From an uncultured Clostridia bacterium (GTDB taxonomy: Bacteria; Bacillota; Clostridia; Christensenellales; Borkfalkiaceae): DNA of 50,016 nt. The position numbers and the translations under genes were made by a program. Each line of letters opens with the position of its first letter. The stretch's first letter is position 1. The stretch covers positions 1 to 50,016 of the forward strand of contig CANQPO010000005.1 of the NCBI GenBank assembly GCA_947625695.1, in the 5' to 3' direction. The notes beneath the pieces were generated by a model. The model ran no database searches and was not told the origin of the DNA. It was given only the letters and a program-made list of their open reading frames with translations. Positions 43,401 to 50,016 of this stretch are shown here, piece after piece.

Positions 43401-43574
43401 CGTAAACAAGGTGAGCAAATATTCGGAGCCTGTGGCGTCGTAATAGTACTCTTCCACCACGGTAGGCTCGGAAGGATTCACAAGTTCCTCTTCGGGCTTA
43501 CACGCGGTGACGACCGCCAGAATGCCTACCATCGCGAAGATGAGGCTCAACAGCGTCAGAATTCTGCGTTTCAT
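34422..43574 (-). CDS. Giant BspA-type LRR lipoprotein (3050 residues)
   Basis: A 3050-residue lipoprotein. The signal peptide ends in VTAC with Cys25 as lipid site. Residues about 30-115 are an unrecognised beta domain. About 118-185 and 190-262 are InlB-type repeats (ENITLYAVWDD). About 270-650 are Ig/FN3-like modules (VSWSPVxN, VxxWSAVTGAKSYYVTV patterns). About 660-820 hold two more InlB-type repeats (FYGYTFEAWYT, EYTFSGWHYDND). From about 830 to 3025 the protein is an almost unbroken run of LRR_5 repeats (YTFQNCTNLTxIDL, AFxxCxxLxxVxLP), which by length would be on the order of 90. It ends ASCGVAWLKDIAAQVIF. No other anchor is visible. The ATG at 43574 follows AAAGGAGCAG and there is a near-consensus promoter. 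It precedes the MoxR cluster on the same strand. Confidence 0.92.
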   Translation of the reverse strand: MKRRILTLLSLIFAMVGILAVVTACKPEEELVNPSEPTVVEEYYYDATGSEYLLTLFTENKFKLEISPDTVEGEYALEGESLKLTLGDGSVIDATIKNKTVNLTYKEKAYNFLLKVDYTVSFNTLGGSSVAAVKVRNGKTVAAPAAPTKGDEVFIDWYTDEACKNLYYFSQPVTGDLTLYARFVQHIDPEFTVKFETGAGASEIDDVTTTGGKLFHLPTPVKEGSKFVGWYVSQFYSAQKLSYRYEEQPIEENITLYAVWDDGNPVVSVDESGIEVETSGVNDRFTITITAPDGTTKEISSQFTSNPYDFASMAAGEYQVSVTVGDKTTVRYFNNKALARVSVFKVEETTVLFNGVGNAQQYLLSVVCGTENHNHTDINLGTNRSWSFKNCDMPATGISFVVKAMANGYVTSESEPFDFLRLLDKVSGLSVDPATEVASWSAVTGAKSYYVTVLSGDKEVFSGDVGTQTSFDLKSYDAGEYTVKVKPVTRGWSSPADTTVTYTKDRLAAPTGVVCDGKTIKWTASQGAEKYVVTADGKTYEATGTSIDLSEMELSGKSLYSVSVRAQAEGKTDSLESDAITLRVALGDIVYRQGVLSWDPVLNVSEYIVTVGDGEPVTVEGTSYEVTFTKAGDVKLSVSSKAEDGTVSSPKEITVKVYEITFDIDRADAGADIQPKPLYVADGDILDLPNAEEVKFYGYTFEAWYTAPNGMDGEGLRYDDAYFTDGQNRTLYAGWMANVHTITFDVGRYGNDDLKNIKMTIRFGEKITLPVAVSKYDEYTFSGWHYDNDGGTEVSNFKGEMTRGYLQDEDRVLYASYVVVFEFEDDSERGGVSVSKGPGLTGGMVTEARVPTTSGGKPVTRILDFTNCTSLEVLNIPDTVKLITFGTAGNVFQGCTALRAVNVYATDYSADAVYSSDDGVLLYNNPATYMKEVRYFPIAKSGEYTVPNGVTVIPQGAFYSATKLTKLNISYTVSEIQMEAFSGCTALEAIEFLSTPAGVSPSSLDIRENAFKNCTALKSIHFPARLAAVDASSLSALTGLTEITVEAGGTYSSIDGLLCKDYEGEVSGKEIVFAPKGKELGVYTIPVGVVSVGEKAFYEHPLLTGIVIPGYVVNIASEAFGHITVLESIEFTGTATDFDLNIQSKAFYAGYKTTSGSDSGTNTLVTELHLPANLKTVGRYAFGKYTKLTEVWVNTDRTEIEYADYVFAADNGSTNISYVTTAHIGPACPAFSYSGVFGSKLATIDVDAANPYVRSADSVVYDIEGANILFFPMDKGGDFVIPDGVLEIAPSAFADRDELVSISIPASVTVVGENAFNGCDKLTTVTFRAPEGGAEGQPLEIKQRAFYSCTKLVTIELPDRLEHLGTTIFYNCDGLVSIKLPKNLKTIDQIENSSYLGGGYSLDLFQQCNNLKEVTVDPANQYFTGIDGVLYATKGVKLSAGAPVTYEAYEALYTSPGATGEIKVPGTIRIVRTYAFRDINNVSKITFEDLVPLYSAEDGTPDDAELTFQQYALYGYNTDSTYGTYNSSVKEIILPKGLKTMGQYLIYNWKGLTSITIPNTVTSIAQRVFNGSYNIKEVKFEAGGTEGLRIEDGQSISESGHGVDYYGAFSYVSSYTTTNVYYNFTSFVLPARTTYIGNYAFYHQPLQSVTFDGEVSDLQIGKYAFGYCTDLTEFEIPEGTTAILDDAFYQAVLPELKLPESLKTIGSYAFAYVSLANAQEDLVIPKNVTSIASNAFYDYNNTLRFKTVDLSAATKLTEIGNNAFYMQRQLRTVTFAKATEESPDLTIGVSAFFNCINLDNVTLPANVVSIGNTAFKQDYALKTFAFETYETGDNAGKCRLESIGNNVFEKAAITSFTFPESTAADGMELGEKIFIYCGSLTTVHLSKSVKNIDNVFTGCGKLQQVTVDADSKYFSEGKDANFPALYDANGDSVVFVYKAVEGQITIGSGTKIGAGAFKGQSDITKVVIAASVQEIGENAFADCINLEEVQFTAGSVLTTIGEYAFQNCYNLTKINLEACTHLESSGGYVFQNCDSLAKLTLPSSMTQIGKYSFQYCYSLTDLKLPASLKTIDTYAFAYTGLKSLDLSVCTSLTDLANYALAYNTSLTSVKFPTSLAFLGQSTFRGSDNIKEIDLSKTQVMHLSTVKGQVQTANTGLFIFDCENLETVRLPAGFQSIGLNSFNGAANLKAIYIGSGAANDLSSLTSFQAGALQNCGIPSVRIPGSITYNTKGSSSTYYGTFENCSKLKSVEFVGGPNLKEIPRSMFKGCTSLATVNFSNLTSLATIGQDAFRGCAFTSVDLSKCAGGSTFMTATYTFAECENLNKITLPSNVVKVGNYAFMGDGFTSIDLADFKQFTSWGNYMFQKCLNLTEVTIPADVKLTASAGTYMFDGCESLQTVNIDKGYTGALPNYMFRGCTKLTDVNFNGAKVSAFGTYTFQNCTNLRSIDLSSATAAALGNYMFAGCEVLEEVTVPASIKTAGTYTFQNCTNLTNIDLSATQIDRLSSTATGNVTYALAVHTFEGCTALEKVILPEGGVTQVGGQVFLNCTSLTDIENLDISKLTHIGKEAFRNCAYVKGVVTLNSNLQVLGESAFAECTGITSFKLTSGTTIDKVNTASTSSSNPDQGYAKLDLSSGMVVGTKLDTNEVIIYALPYSMNLTGDTLKVTGNATIAGYTFQNLKLDGVTKLDLSELTATSLPNYALAGAPFTEIVLPDAMTTLGDYTFSDCANLTTVHLPANLTEMGTYTFQNCVNLTKVDIPAGVTAIPNYAFSGAGITEFEVPEQVTSIGFRAFEKSKLQNIVLPATLQKLGAYAFSESELTSAVFESDPQVIDSKGEDYSLSYYFEGCAKLESVDFGPRTTLYSHEFEAAGIKTLTIPATITNMKGGYVFSGSELETIIFEGNPFDNASSMPNYVFQNAASLRKVQLPDNLVGMGTNWFNGCTKLEDINLPETLTKIGSNCFQNCTSLTKAMVLPESIAEIGTNAFNGCVNIPSIELSANVGSIATNVFGGWTAAQQIRVRNSRFETCASCGVAWLKDIAAQVIFDYEPEA

Positions 43575-43607
43575 ATAGATACTGCTCCTTTATAAAACTA
43601 TAAATAT

Positions 43608-43636
43608 AGTATAGCATCTCGCCAAAATTGTGTCAA
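43608..43636 (-). promoter_or_regulatory. Strong sigma-A promoter of the giant LRR lipoprotein gene
   Basis: On the minus strand a perfect TTGACA (43631-43636), a 17-bp spacer and TATACT (43608-43613). The region upstream (43637-43800) is A/T-rich and could act as an UP element. It contains no gene, and I see nothing else in it apart from a 7-bp hairpin CAGCCCG/CGGGCTG at 43809-43825. This is one of the best promoters in the window. Confidence 0.88.
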
Positions 43637-43834
43637 ATTAAATTGCCGCATTTATTTATAAAAATCCCTTATATTTCCCCTGAATTCGTGTTTTTTGGTT
43701 TATATTTGCACTTTAAGTGAATATTTTCCAAAAAATTTTGATTTCTTCACAAAATATGATATCAGCGATCATCCGACGCCGTTCGCGGGAAAAACAAAGG
43801 GGAATTTTCAGCCCGAGGCGGGCTGGAAAAGGGC

Positions 43835-43868
43835 AAAAAAAGCTGCCGGACGGGGTGCATCCGGCAGC
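43835..43868 (-). terminator. Rho-independent terminator of parE-parC
   Basis: GCTGCCGGA (43842-43850) pairs with TCCGGCAGC (43860-43868) around a 9-nt loop. On the minus strand seven T follow (43835-43841). It lies about 17 bp after the parC stop codon. Confidence 0.9.
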
Positions 43869-43885
43869 CGAACTATAATTTCCCT

Positions 43886-46318
43886 TTATTCTTCAGCAAT
43901 ATATTTGAGGGCATACACAGCTTTGAGGGCGGAAATTCCCTTGAGCGTTCTGCCGCGGCCCGAGGCGACGTCGATGGGCACCTTCTCGGTGGGAAGCCCG
44001 AGCATGCCGTCCTCCGTGTCGAGGGCGAGCACATAGGGCACGGTCACGTAGTCGGCAAAGAGAATGCTCTCCCCCTCCTTGAGCGCCGCGATGCGCACCC
44101 CTTTGCAGTTGCGGTTCAAGGGGTCGATCTGCGCCGCGATGACGCGCTTGAACCTTCCGCCCGTGATCGCGACGACGATCTCTCCCTCGCCGTCGATCTG
44201 GGAGGCGAAGATGACTCTGTCCCCCTCCTTGAGGTTCATGCCGCGCACGCCGCCCGCAATGCGCCCCTGCGTGGGAACGTCGTCCTTCTTCGCGTTGAGG
44301 CACATGCCGCCCGCAGTGACGAAGAACACCGTCTCGCCTTCGGAGGGAATATCCGTCTGCACCGAGACGACTTCATCCTTTTCGGCGAGCTTGATTGCCT
44401 GAAAAGCGTTCTTGGCGAGGAAATATTCGCTCCACGCCGTTTTTTTGAGCATGCCGCGCGCGGTGATGAAGAGAAGTTCCCCCTCCTGCGCCGTGGCGGA
44501 AAAGAGCGCGACGGGCTTTTCCCCCTTCTGCGCGTCCTCTACGACGTCCGCAAGCGCGGCCCCCGCGTCCGAGAACTTGCAGGTGCAGTCCCCCGCCATG
44601 ATGCGGTAGCAGTTGCCGAAGTTGGTGAACACGAAGGCGTCCTCGTCCGAGAGGAGCTTGATGTGCTGCCCCATGAGCATGGACGGGCGGGTCTTGTCCG
44701 TTACCGCCTTGCTCGACGCGGCATAGTTCTTTTCGCTTATGCACTTGAGCGTCCCCTTGGCGGAGATGCACAGAATGCTCTTGACGCCGGGCTCGCGGAT
44801 GTCGGTGCGCTCGGCGTCGGCGTCCTTCTCGTCGAATACGAGGGTAGACTTCCGCGGCGTCTTGTACTTTTTCTTGATCTCGAGGATCTCTTGCTTGACG
44901 ACTTCGAGCTGCAATTTTTGGCTCCCGACGATCGCCGTCAGCTTTTTGATGAGTTCCTTGAGCTGTTTGAGCTCCTCCTCGAGCTTGAACACTTCGAGTT
45001 TTGTGAGGCGGGCGAGCCTTAAATCGAGAATGGCCTGCGCCTGCCGCTCGGAGAGGTCGAACCGCTTGCGCAACTTGTCGCGCGCGTCGGCGGTGGAGTC
45101 GGCGTTTTTGATGATCTTGATCACCTCGTCGATGTTGCGCACGGCGATGATGAGCCCTTCGAGGATGTGACAGCGCTCCTTTGCTTGCGCCAAATCGAAC
45201 TTGGTGCGGCGGAGCACCACCTCGCGCTGGTAGTTCACATAGTAGCGGATGATCTCCATCAGCCCCATCTGAAGGGGCTTTCCGCCCGCGATGGCGACCA
45301 TATTGATGCCGAACGTCGTCTCAAGGTCGGTGTACTTATAGAGCAGTTTCAGAATGGCGGGGATGTCCGCGTCCCCCTTCACCTCGATGACGGCGCGCAT
45401 GCCGCTCCGGTCGCTCTCGTCGGTGACGCGGGTGACGGAGGCGAGCTGTTCCTTCTTCTCTTCTCTGAGTTCTGCAATACGTCTGAGCAAATTCGCCTTG
45501 TTGACTTGGTAGGGAAGCTCTGTGATGACGATGAGTTTGCGGTCCCCCTCCCCCGCTTCCACGCGGACGCGGGCGCGCAGGGTGATCCGCCCCTTGCCCG
45601 TTTTATACGCCTCCTCGAGCTCGCTCGCGATGATGTACCCGCCCGTGGGAAAGTCGGGCGCGGGAATGTATTTGAGCATTTCGGGGAGCTTGATGGAGGG
45701 CTTGTCGATGTAGGCGACCACGCCGTCGATCGCCTCCCCCAAGTTGTGCGGGGGAATGTTGGTGGCGAGCCCCACCGCGATGCCCGACGCGCCGTTCACG
45801 AGCAGGTTGGGGAACCTGCCGGGGAGCATATCGGGCTCCTTCAACGAGTCGTCGAAGTTGAGCGAAAAGCTCACCGTGTTCTTGTCGAGGTCGCGCAGAA
45901 GCTCGAGCGCGAGGGGCTCGAGGCGGGCTTCCGTATAGCGCATTGCCGCCGCCGGATCGCCGTCCACCGAGCCGAAGTTGCCGTGCCCGTTGACGAGCGT
46001 TCTGCCCATGTTGAAGTCCTGCGCCATGCGCACCATCGCGTCGTAGACCGAACTGTCGCCGTGCGGGTGGTATTTGCCCATGCAGTCGCCGACGATGCGC
46101 GCCGACTTCTTGTGCGGCTTGTCGGGCATGAGCCCCATTTCGTGCATCGTGTAGAGAATTCTGCGCTGAACGGGCTTCAAACCGTCCTCCACGCGGGGAA
46201 GGGCGCGGTCCATGATGACGAATTCCGCATAGGGAAGCATGCTCTGCGGCAGCACTTCCTCGAGCGGGGTGACAAACAGATTTCCTTGCGGCGTTTGCGG
46301 AGTTTCACGCTTCTTCAT
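43886..46318 (-). CDS. parC: DNA topoisomerase IV subunit A (ParC-like type IIA topoisomerase)
   Basis: An 810-residue DNA breakage-reunion subunit that, with the ParE-like protein, passes one DNA duplex through another to decatenate or relax DNA. The catalytic tyrosine is Tyr128 in [13 protein letters not shown]. The quinolone region reads [13 protein letters not shown], with Ser89 and Asp93 at the two positions usually mutated in resistance, so it looks wild type. The tower and coiled-coil with [14 protein letters not shown] follow. The C-terminal beta-pinwheel (about 510-810) lacks a GyrA box (QRRGGKG), which favours ParC over GyrA. The ATG at 46318 follows AAAGGAGGGGACGG and overlaps the end of parE by 14 bp. 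A terminator follows. The ParC name is inferred from the missing GyrA box and the pairing. Confidence 0.9.
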   Translation of the reverse strand: MKKRETPQTPQGNLFVTPLEEVLPQSMLPYAEFVIMDRALPRVEDGLKPVQRRILYTMHEMGLMPDKPHKKSARIVGDCMGKYHPHGDSSVYDAMVRMAQDFNMGRTLVNGHGNFGSVDGDPAAAMRYTEARLEPLALELLRDLDKNTVSFSLNFDDSLKEPDMLPGRFPNLLVNGASGIAVGLATNIPPHNLGEAIDGVVAYIDKPSIKLPEMLKYIPAPDFPTGGYIIASELEEAYKTGKGRITLRARVRVEAGEGDRKLIVITELPYQVNKANLLRRIAELREEKKEQLASVTRVTDESDRSGMRAVIEVKGDADIPAILKLLYKYTDLETTFGINMVAIAGGKPLQMGLMEIIRYYVNYQREVVLRRTKFDLAQAKERCHILEGLIIAVRNIDEVIKIIKNADSTADARDKLRKRFDLSERQAQAILDLRLARLTKLEVFKLEEELKQLKELIKKLTAIVGSQKLQLEVVKQEILEIKKKYKTPRKSTLVFDEKDADAERTDIREPGVKSILCISAKGTLKCISEKNYAASSKAVTDKTRPSMLMGQHIKLLSDEDAFVFTNFGNCYRIMAGDCTCKFSDAGAALADVVEDAQKGEKPVALFSATAQEGELLFITARGMLKKTAWSEYFLAKNAFQAIKLAEKDEVVSVQTDIPSEGETVFFVTAGGMCLNAKKDDVPTQGRIAGGVRGMNLKEGDRVIFASQIDGEGEIVVAITGGRFKRVIAAQIDPLNRNCKGVRIAALKEGESILFADYVTVPYVLALDTEDGMLGLPTEKVPIDVASGRGRTLKGISALKAVYALKYIAEE

Positions 46319-48365
46319 CCGTCCCCTCCTTTCTGCCCTTTACTCTGTCCATAAAGGGATCGACCTTGTTGAAATTGGCGTTGCGGTTGAGAAATTCCTT
46401 TCTGCCCTCCACTCTGTCGCCCATGAGGGTGGTGATCATGCGGTCCGCCTCGGTGGCGTCCTCCACGGTCACCTGCGTGAGGTTTCGCTTCATGGGGTCC
46501 ATCGTGGTCGTCCAGAGCTGCTCGGCGCTCATTTCGCCCAGCCCCTTATAGCGTTGGATGAGGTACCCCTTGCCCACCTTTTCGATCTTTTCCTGCAATT
46601 CGTTGTCGTCGTAGGCGTATTCCTCGATGGAGCTGTTCTGCTTGTACACCTTGTAGAGGGGCGGCATGCCGATGTAGACGTGCCCCGCGTTGACGAGTTC
46701 GCGCATGTAGCGGAAGAAGAAGGTGAGGAGGATACAGCGGATGTGGAAGCCGTCCTGATCCGCATCGGAGAGAATGATGACTTTGTGGTAGTTGAGTTTA
46801 TCGAGATTGAAATCGTTGCCGATCCCCGCGCCGAGCGCGGAGATGATGGTGCGGATCTCCTCGTTTGCAAGCACCTGATCGAGCCGCTTTTTCTCGACGT
46901 TGAGGGGCTTGCCTCTCAAAGGCAGAATGGATTGGTATTGGCGGATGCGCGCCTGTTTTGCGGTTCCCCCTGCGGAGTCCCCTTCCACGATGAACAGCTC
47001 GTTGAGCTCGGGTTTTTTGCCCGAACAGGCGGCGAGCTTGCCAACAAGCATCAAAGAGTCGATGCTGTTCTTCGCCCGCGCCGTGTCCTTTGCCTGCCGC
47101 GCCGCAAGCCGCACCCGCGCTGCACCCTGTGCCTTTTTGAGAATTTCTTCGAACGCTTTTTTGTACCCGTTCTGCCCCGCAAGGGAGCGGAGCCCTTCTA
47201 CGACCGCGCTCTCGACGGGCGTCTTTGCCTCGGGGTTGCCGAGCTTTGTTTTTGTCTGTCCCTCGAACTGCACGTTCTTCATCTTGATGGAGAGCACGGC
47301 GGTGAGCCCCTCGCGGAAGTCGTCGCCGAGGAAATTGGCGTCCTTTTCTTTGAGTGTCTTGACGTCGCGGGCATAGTCGTTGAGCATTCTCGTGATCCCC
47401 GTGCGGAAGCCGATTTCATGGAACCCGCCCTCGGGGGTGGGAATGTTGTTGACGAAGGAGAAGAGGTTTTCGGTGTACTCTCCCGTGTGCTGGATGGCGT
47501 ATTCGATGATGATGCCGTCCTTTTCCGTCTTGTAATAGAGCGGCTTGCTGTAGAGCACCGTCTTGCCGTCGTTGAGCGATTTCACGAAATCGGACACGCC
47601 GCCGTCGTAGTGGAACTCCACGCTGTAAGGGGTGGAGGCGCCCGCAAGGTCGAGCTGCTCTGCATCTTCCCCCTCCTCCTCTGCCTTGAACTCGTTCATC
47701 GTGATGCGCTCGTCGGTGAGTTTGATGGTGAGCCCCTTGTTGAGGAAGGCGAGCTCGTTGAGGCGGTTCGAAACGGCGGAGAGCTGGAAATCGACGGTGT
47801 TGAAAACGGCGTCGTCGGGCATGAAATGCACATACGTACCGTGTTTTCTCGTCTTTTGCTTGGTGTCGGCAAGGGGCGCGACGGGCACGCCCGACTCCAC
47901 TTTTTTCTTCTTGACGTCGTAGGCGGAACGGAATTCCATCGCATAGGTGGTGCCGTTTTTGTACACTTCCACCTTGAGCCATTTGGAGAGGGCGTTCGTG
48001 ACGGAAGCCCCCACGCCGTGCAGTCCTCCCGAGAAGGAATAGTTGTGCTCGTCGAATTTCCCCCCCGCATGAAGTTGGGTGAATACGACCTGCACGCCCG
48101 AGACCTTCATCTTGGGGTGGATGTCGGTGGGGATCCCCCTCCCGTTGTCCTCCACGGAGGCGCTTCCGTCCTTGTGGAGAATGACTTCGATCTTGTCGGC
48201 AAAGCCGTTTGCCGCCTCGTCGATGGCGTTGTCTACGATCTCCCAGAGGATGTGGTGGAGCCCCTTTACCCCCGTGGAACCGATGTACATGCCGGGGCGC
48301 AGACGCACCGCTTCCAAGCCTTCGAGGACGGTGATGTCGCTTGCGCCGTAGTTGTTCTGAGCCAT
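46305..48365 (-). CDS. parE: DNA topoisomerase IV subunit B (ParE-like)
   Basis: A 686-residue ATPase subunit, partner of ParC. The GHKL ATP site shows [17 protein letters not shown] (73-79) and GGLHGVGAS (113-121). The TOPRIM domain has EGDSAGG with catalytic Glu461, and DADQDG (534-539) with metal-binding Asp534, Asp536 and Asp538. Most gyrase B proteins have DADVDG and GSAKQGRD; this one has DADQDG and GTAKQARI, a noticeable but non-catalytic change. The C-terminus has the usual [13 protein letters not shown]. Length fits ParE/GyrB without the large insert of proteobacterial GyrB. The ATG at 48365 follows GAGGTAACT. parC starts 14 bp before its end. Confidence 0.92.
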   Translation of the reverse strand: MAQNNYGASDITVLEGLEAVRLRPGMYIGSTGVKGLHHILWEIVDNAIDEAANGFADKIEVILHKDGSASVEDNGRGIPTDIHPKMKVSGVQVVFTQLHAGGKFDEHNYSFSGGLHGVGASVTNALSKWLKVEVYKNGTTYAMEFRSAYDVKKKKVESGVPVAPLADTKQKTRKHGTYVHFMPDDAVFNTVDFQLSAVSNRLNELAFLNKGLTIKLTDERITMNEFKAEEEGEDAEQLDLAGASTPYSVEFHYDGGVSDFVKSLNDGKTVLYSKPLYYKTEKDGIIIEYAIQHTGEYTENLFSFVNNIPTPEGGFHEIGFRTGITRMLNDYARDVKTLKEKDANFLGDDFREGLTAVLSIKMKNVQFEGQTKTKLGNPEAKTPVESAVVEGLRSLAGQNGYKKAFEEILKKAQGAARVRLAARQAKDTARAKNSIDSLMLVGKLAACSGKKPELNELFIVEGDSAGGTAKQARIRQYQSILPLRGKPLNVEKKRLDQVLANEEIRTIISALGAGIGNDFNLDKLNYHKVIILSDADQDGFHIRCILLTFFFRYMRELVNAGHVYIGMPPLYKVYKQNSSIEEYAYDDNELQEKIEKVGKGYLIQRYKGLGEMSAEQLWTTTMDPMKRNLTQVTVEDATEADRMITTLMGDRVEGRKEFLNRNANFNKVDPFMDRVKGRKEGTDEEA

Positions 48366-48398
48366 AGTTACCTCGAAATGTTGTTGTCCTTCGAAGTT

Positions 48399-48427
48399 AT
48401 TCTACCACATTTTGCGTTTTTTTGCAA
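48399..48427 (-). promoter_or_regulatory. Promoter of parE-parC
   Basis: On the minus strand TTGCAA (48422-48427), a 17-bp spacer and TAGAAT (48399-48404). The predicted start is near 48392, giving a leader of about 27 nt. The region between this and the divergent nifJ promoter (48428-48552) holds no gene, only small inverted repeats such as TTTCGGG/CCCGAAA. Confidence 0.72.
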
Positions 48428-48552
48428 ATATTTTCCGCCACGATTTGACATTTTCAGCCGAGCTCCTTTTCTTTTCCCTCTCTCCCGCCCAAAAGAGGGA
48501 AAAAGGACAACAATTTCGGGAAAATTCCCCGAAAAATTTTCTCTTCTTGCTA

Positions 48553-48581
48553 TTGACTTATCGTGATAAAATCGTTATAAT
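48553..48581 (+). promoter_or_regulatory. Promoter of nifJ
   Basis: TTGACT (48553-48558), a 17-bp spacer and a perfect TATAAT (48576-48581). The predicted start is near 48588, so the leader is about 74 nt and contains a 12-bp bulged hairpin (48585-48617) formed by AACGG/CCGTT and AAAAAAG/CTTTTTT. Confidence 0.85.
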
Positions 48582-48655
48582 AGGAACGGCGGCAAAAAAG
48601 CGTGCCTTTTTTCCGTTGCAAAAAACCGAAAATTTATATTTTTATGGAGGAATAA

Positions 48656-50016
<1,361 letters not shown>

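Noticed and set aside
38124-43595. Plus-strand open frame of about 1800 codons opposite the giant LRR lipoprotein gene
   Set aside because: It mirrors the repeated codons of the minus-strand gene, has no ribosome binding site, and the peptide matches no known protein style. The minus strand has signal peptide, lipobox and LRR motifs.
43886-46318. Annotation as GyrA
   Set aside because: No GyrA box is visible in the C-terminal domain and the gene follows a ParE-like gene by overlap, so ParC is preferred. A phylogeny could still reverse this.

Overview
The window looks like a chromosomal segment of an anaerobic Gram-positive Clostridia-type bacterium, probably from an animal gut. This is inference from the gene set: a type III glutamine synthetase start, pyruvate:ferredoxin oxidoreductase, GH51 arabinofuranosidase, a ParC/ParE pair, many lipoproteins with BspA-type leucine-rich repeats and InlB-type repeats, AGGAG-type ribosome binding sites and clear sigma-A promoters. 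The Christensenellales and relatives would fit, but no marker in the window fixes the lineage. Nearly everything is on the minus strand. The exceptions are one tRNA and the truncated nifJ at the right edge.

Layout. (1) 1-5354 is metabolic and surface: the 5' end of glnN, a small LRR lipoprotein with its own promoter and terminator, a GH51 glycosidase and a Na/phosphate symporter. (2) 5355-7036 has no believable protein gene. It holds tRNA-Pro(CGG) surrounded by an unusually dense collection of repeats: four poly-A/T hairpin elements, three tRNA-Pro fragments, REP-like palindromes, a 132-bp tandem repeat and two strong G-quadruplex motifs. (3) 7037-18254 is one 3704-residue exported protein carrying a 185-residue repeat and a train of InlB-type repeats, with its own promoter. 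(4) 18307-34286 is a tight seven-gene minus-strand operon: a membrane protein, MoxR ATPase, DUF58 protein, BatA-type vWA protein, a second vWA membrane protein, an LRR lipoprotein and a 1706-residue InlB lipoprotein, ending at a good terminator. (5) 34422-43636 is a 3050-residue LRR lipoprotein with a near-consensus promoter; no terminator separates it from region 4. (6) 43835-48427 is a parE-parC operon with promoter and terminator. (7) 48553-50016 is divergent nifJ, cut by the window end.

How the genes may work together. MoxR, DUF58 and vWA proteins are known to form AAA+-driven complexes that act on metal-dependent maturation or envelope processes. Here this core shares a transcript with two large surface lipoproteins and lies directly beside two giant exported proteins. 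The overlapping stop and start codons between the second vWA gene and the LRR lipoprotein gene indicate coupled synthesis. My main hypothesis is that this is a dedicated MoxR/vWA machine for assembling, folding or displaying giant repeat-rich surface proteins. The sequence supports the linkage; the function is inference.
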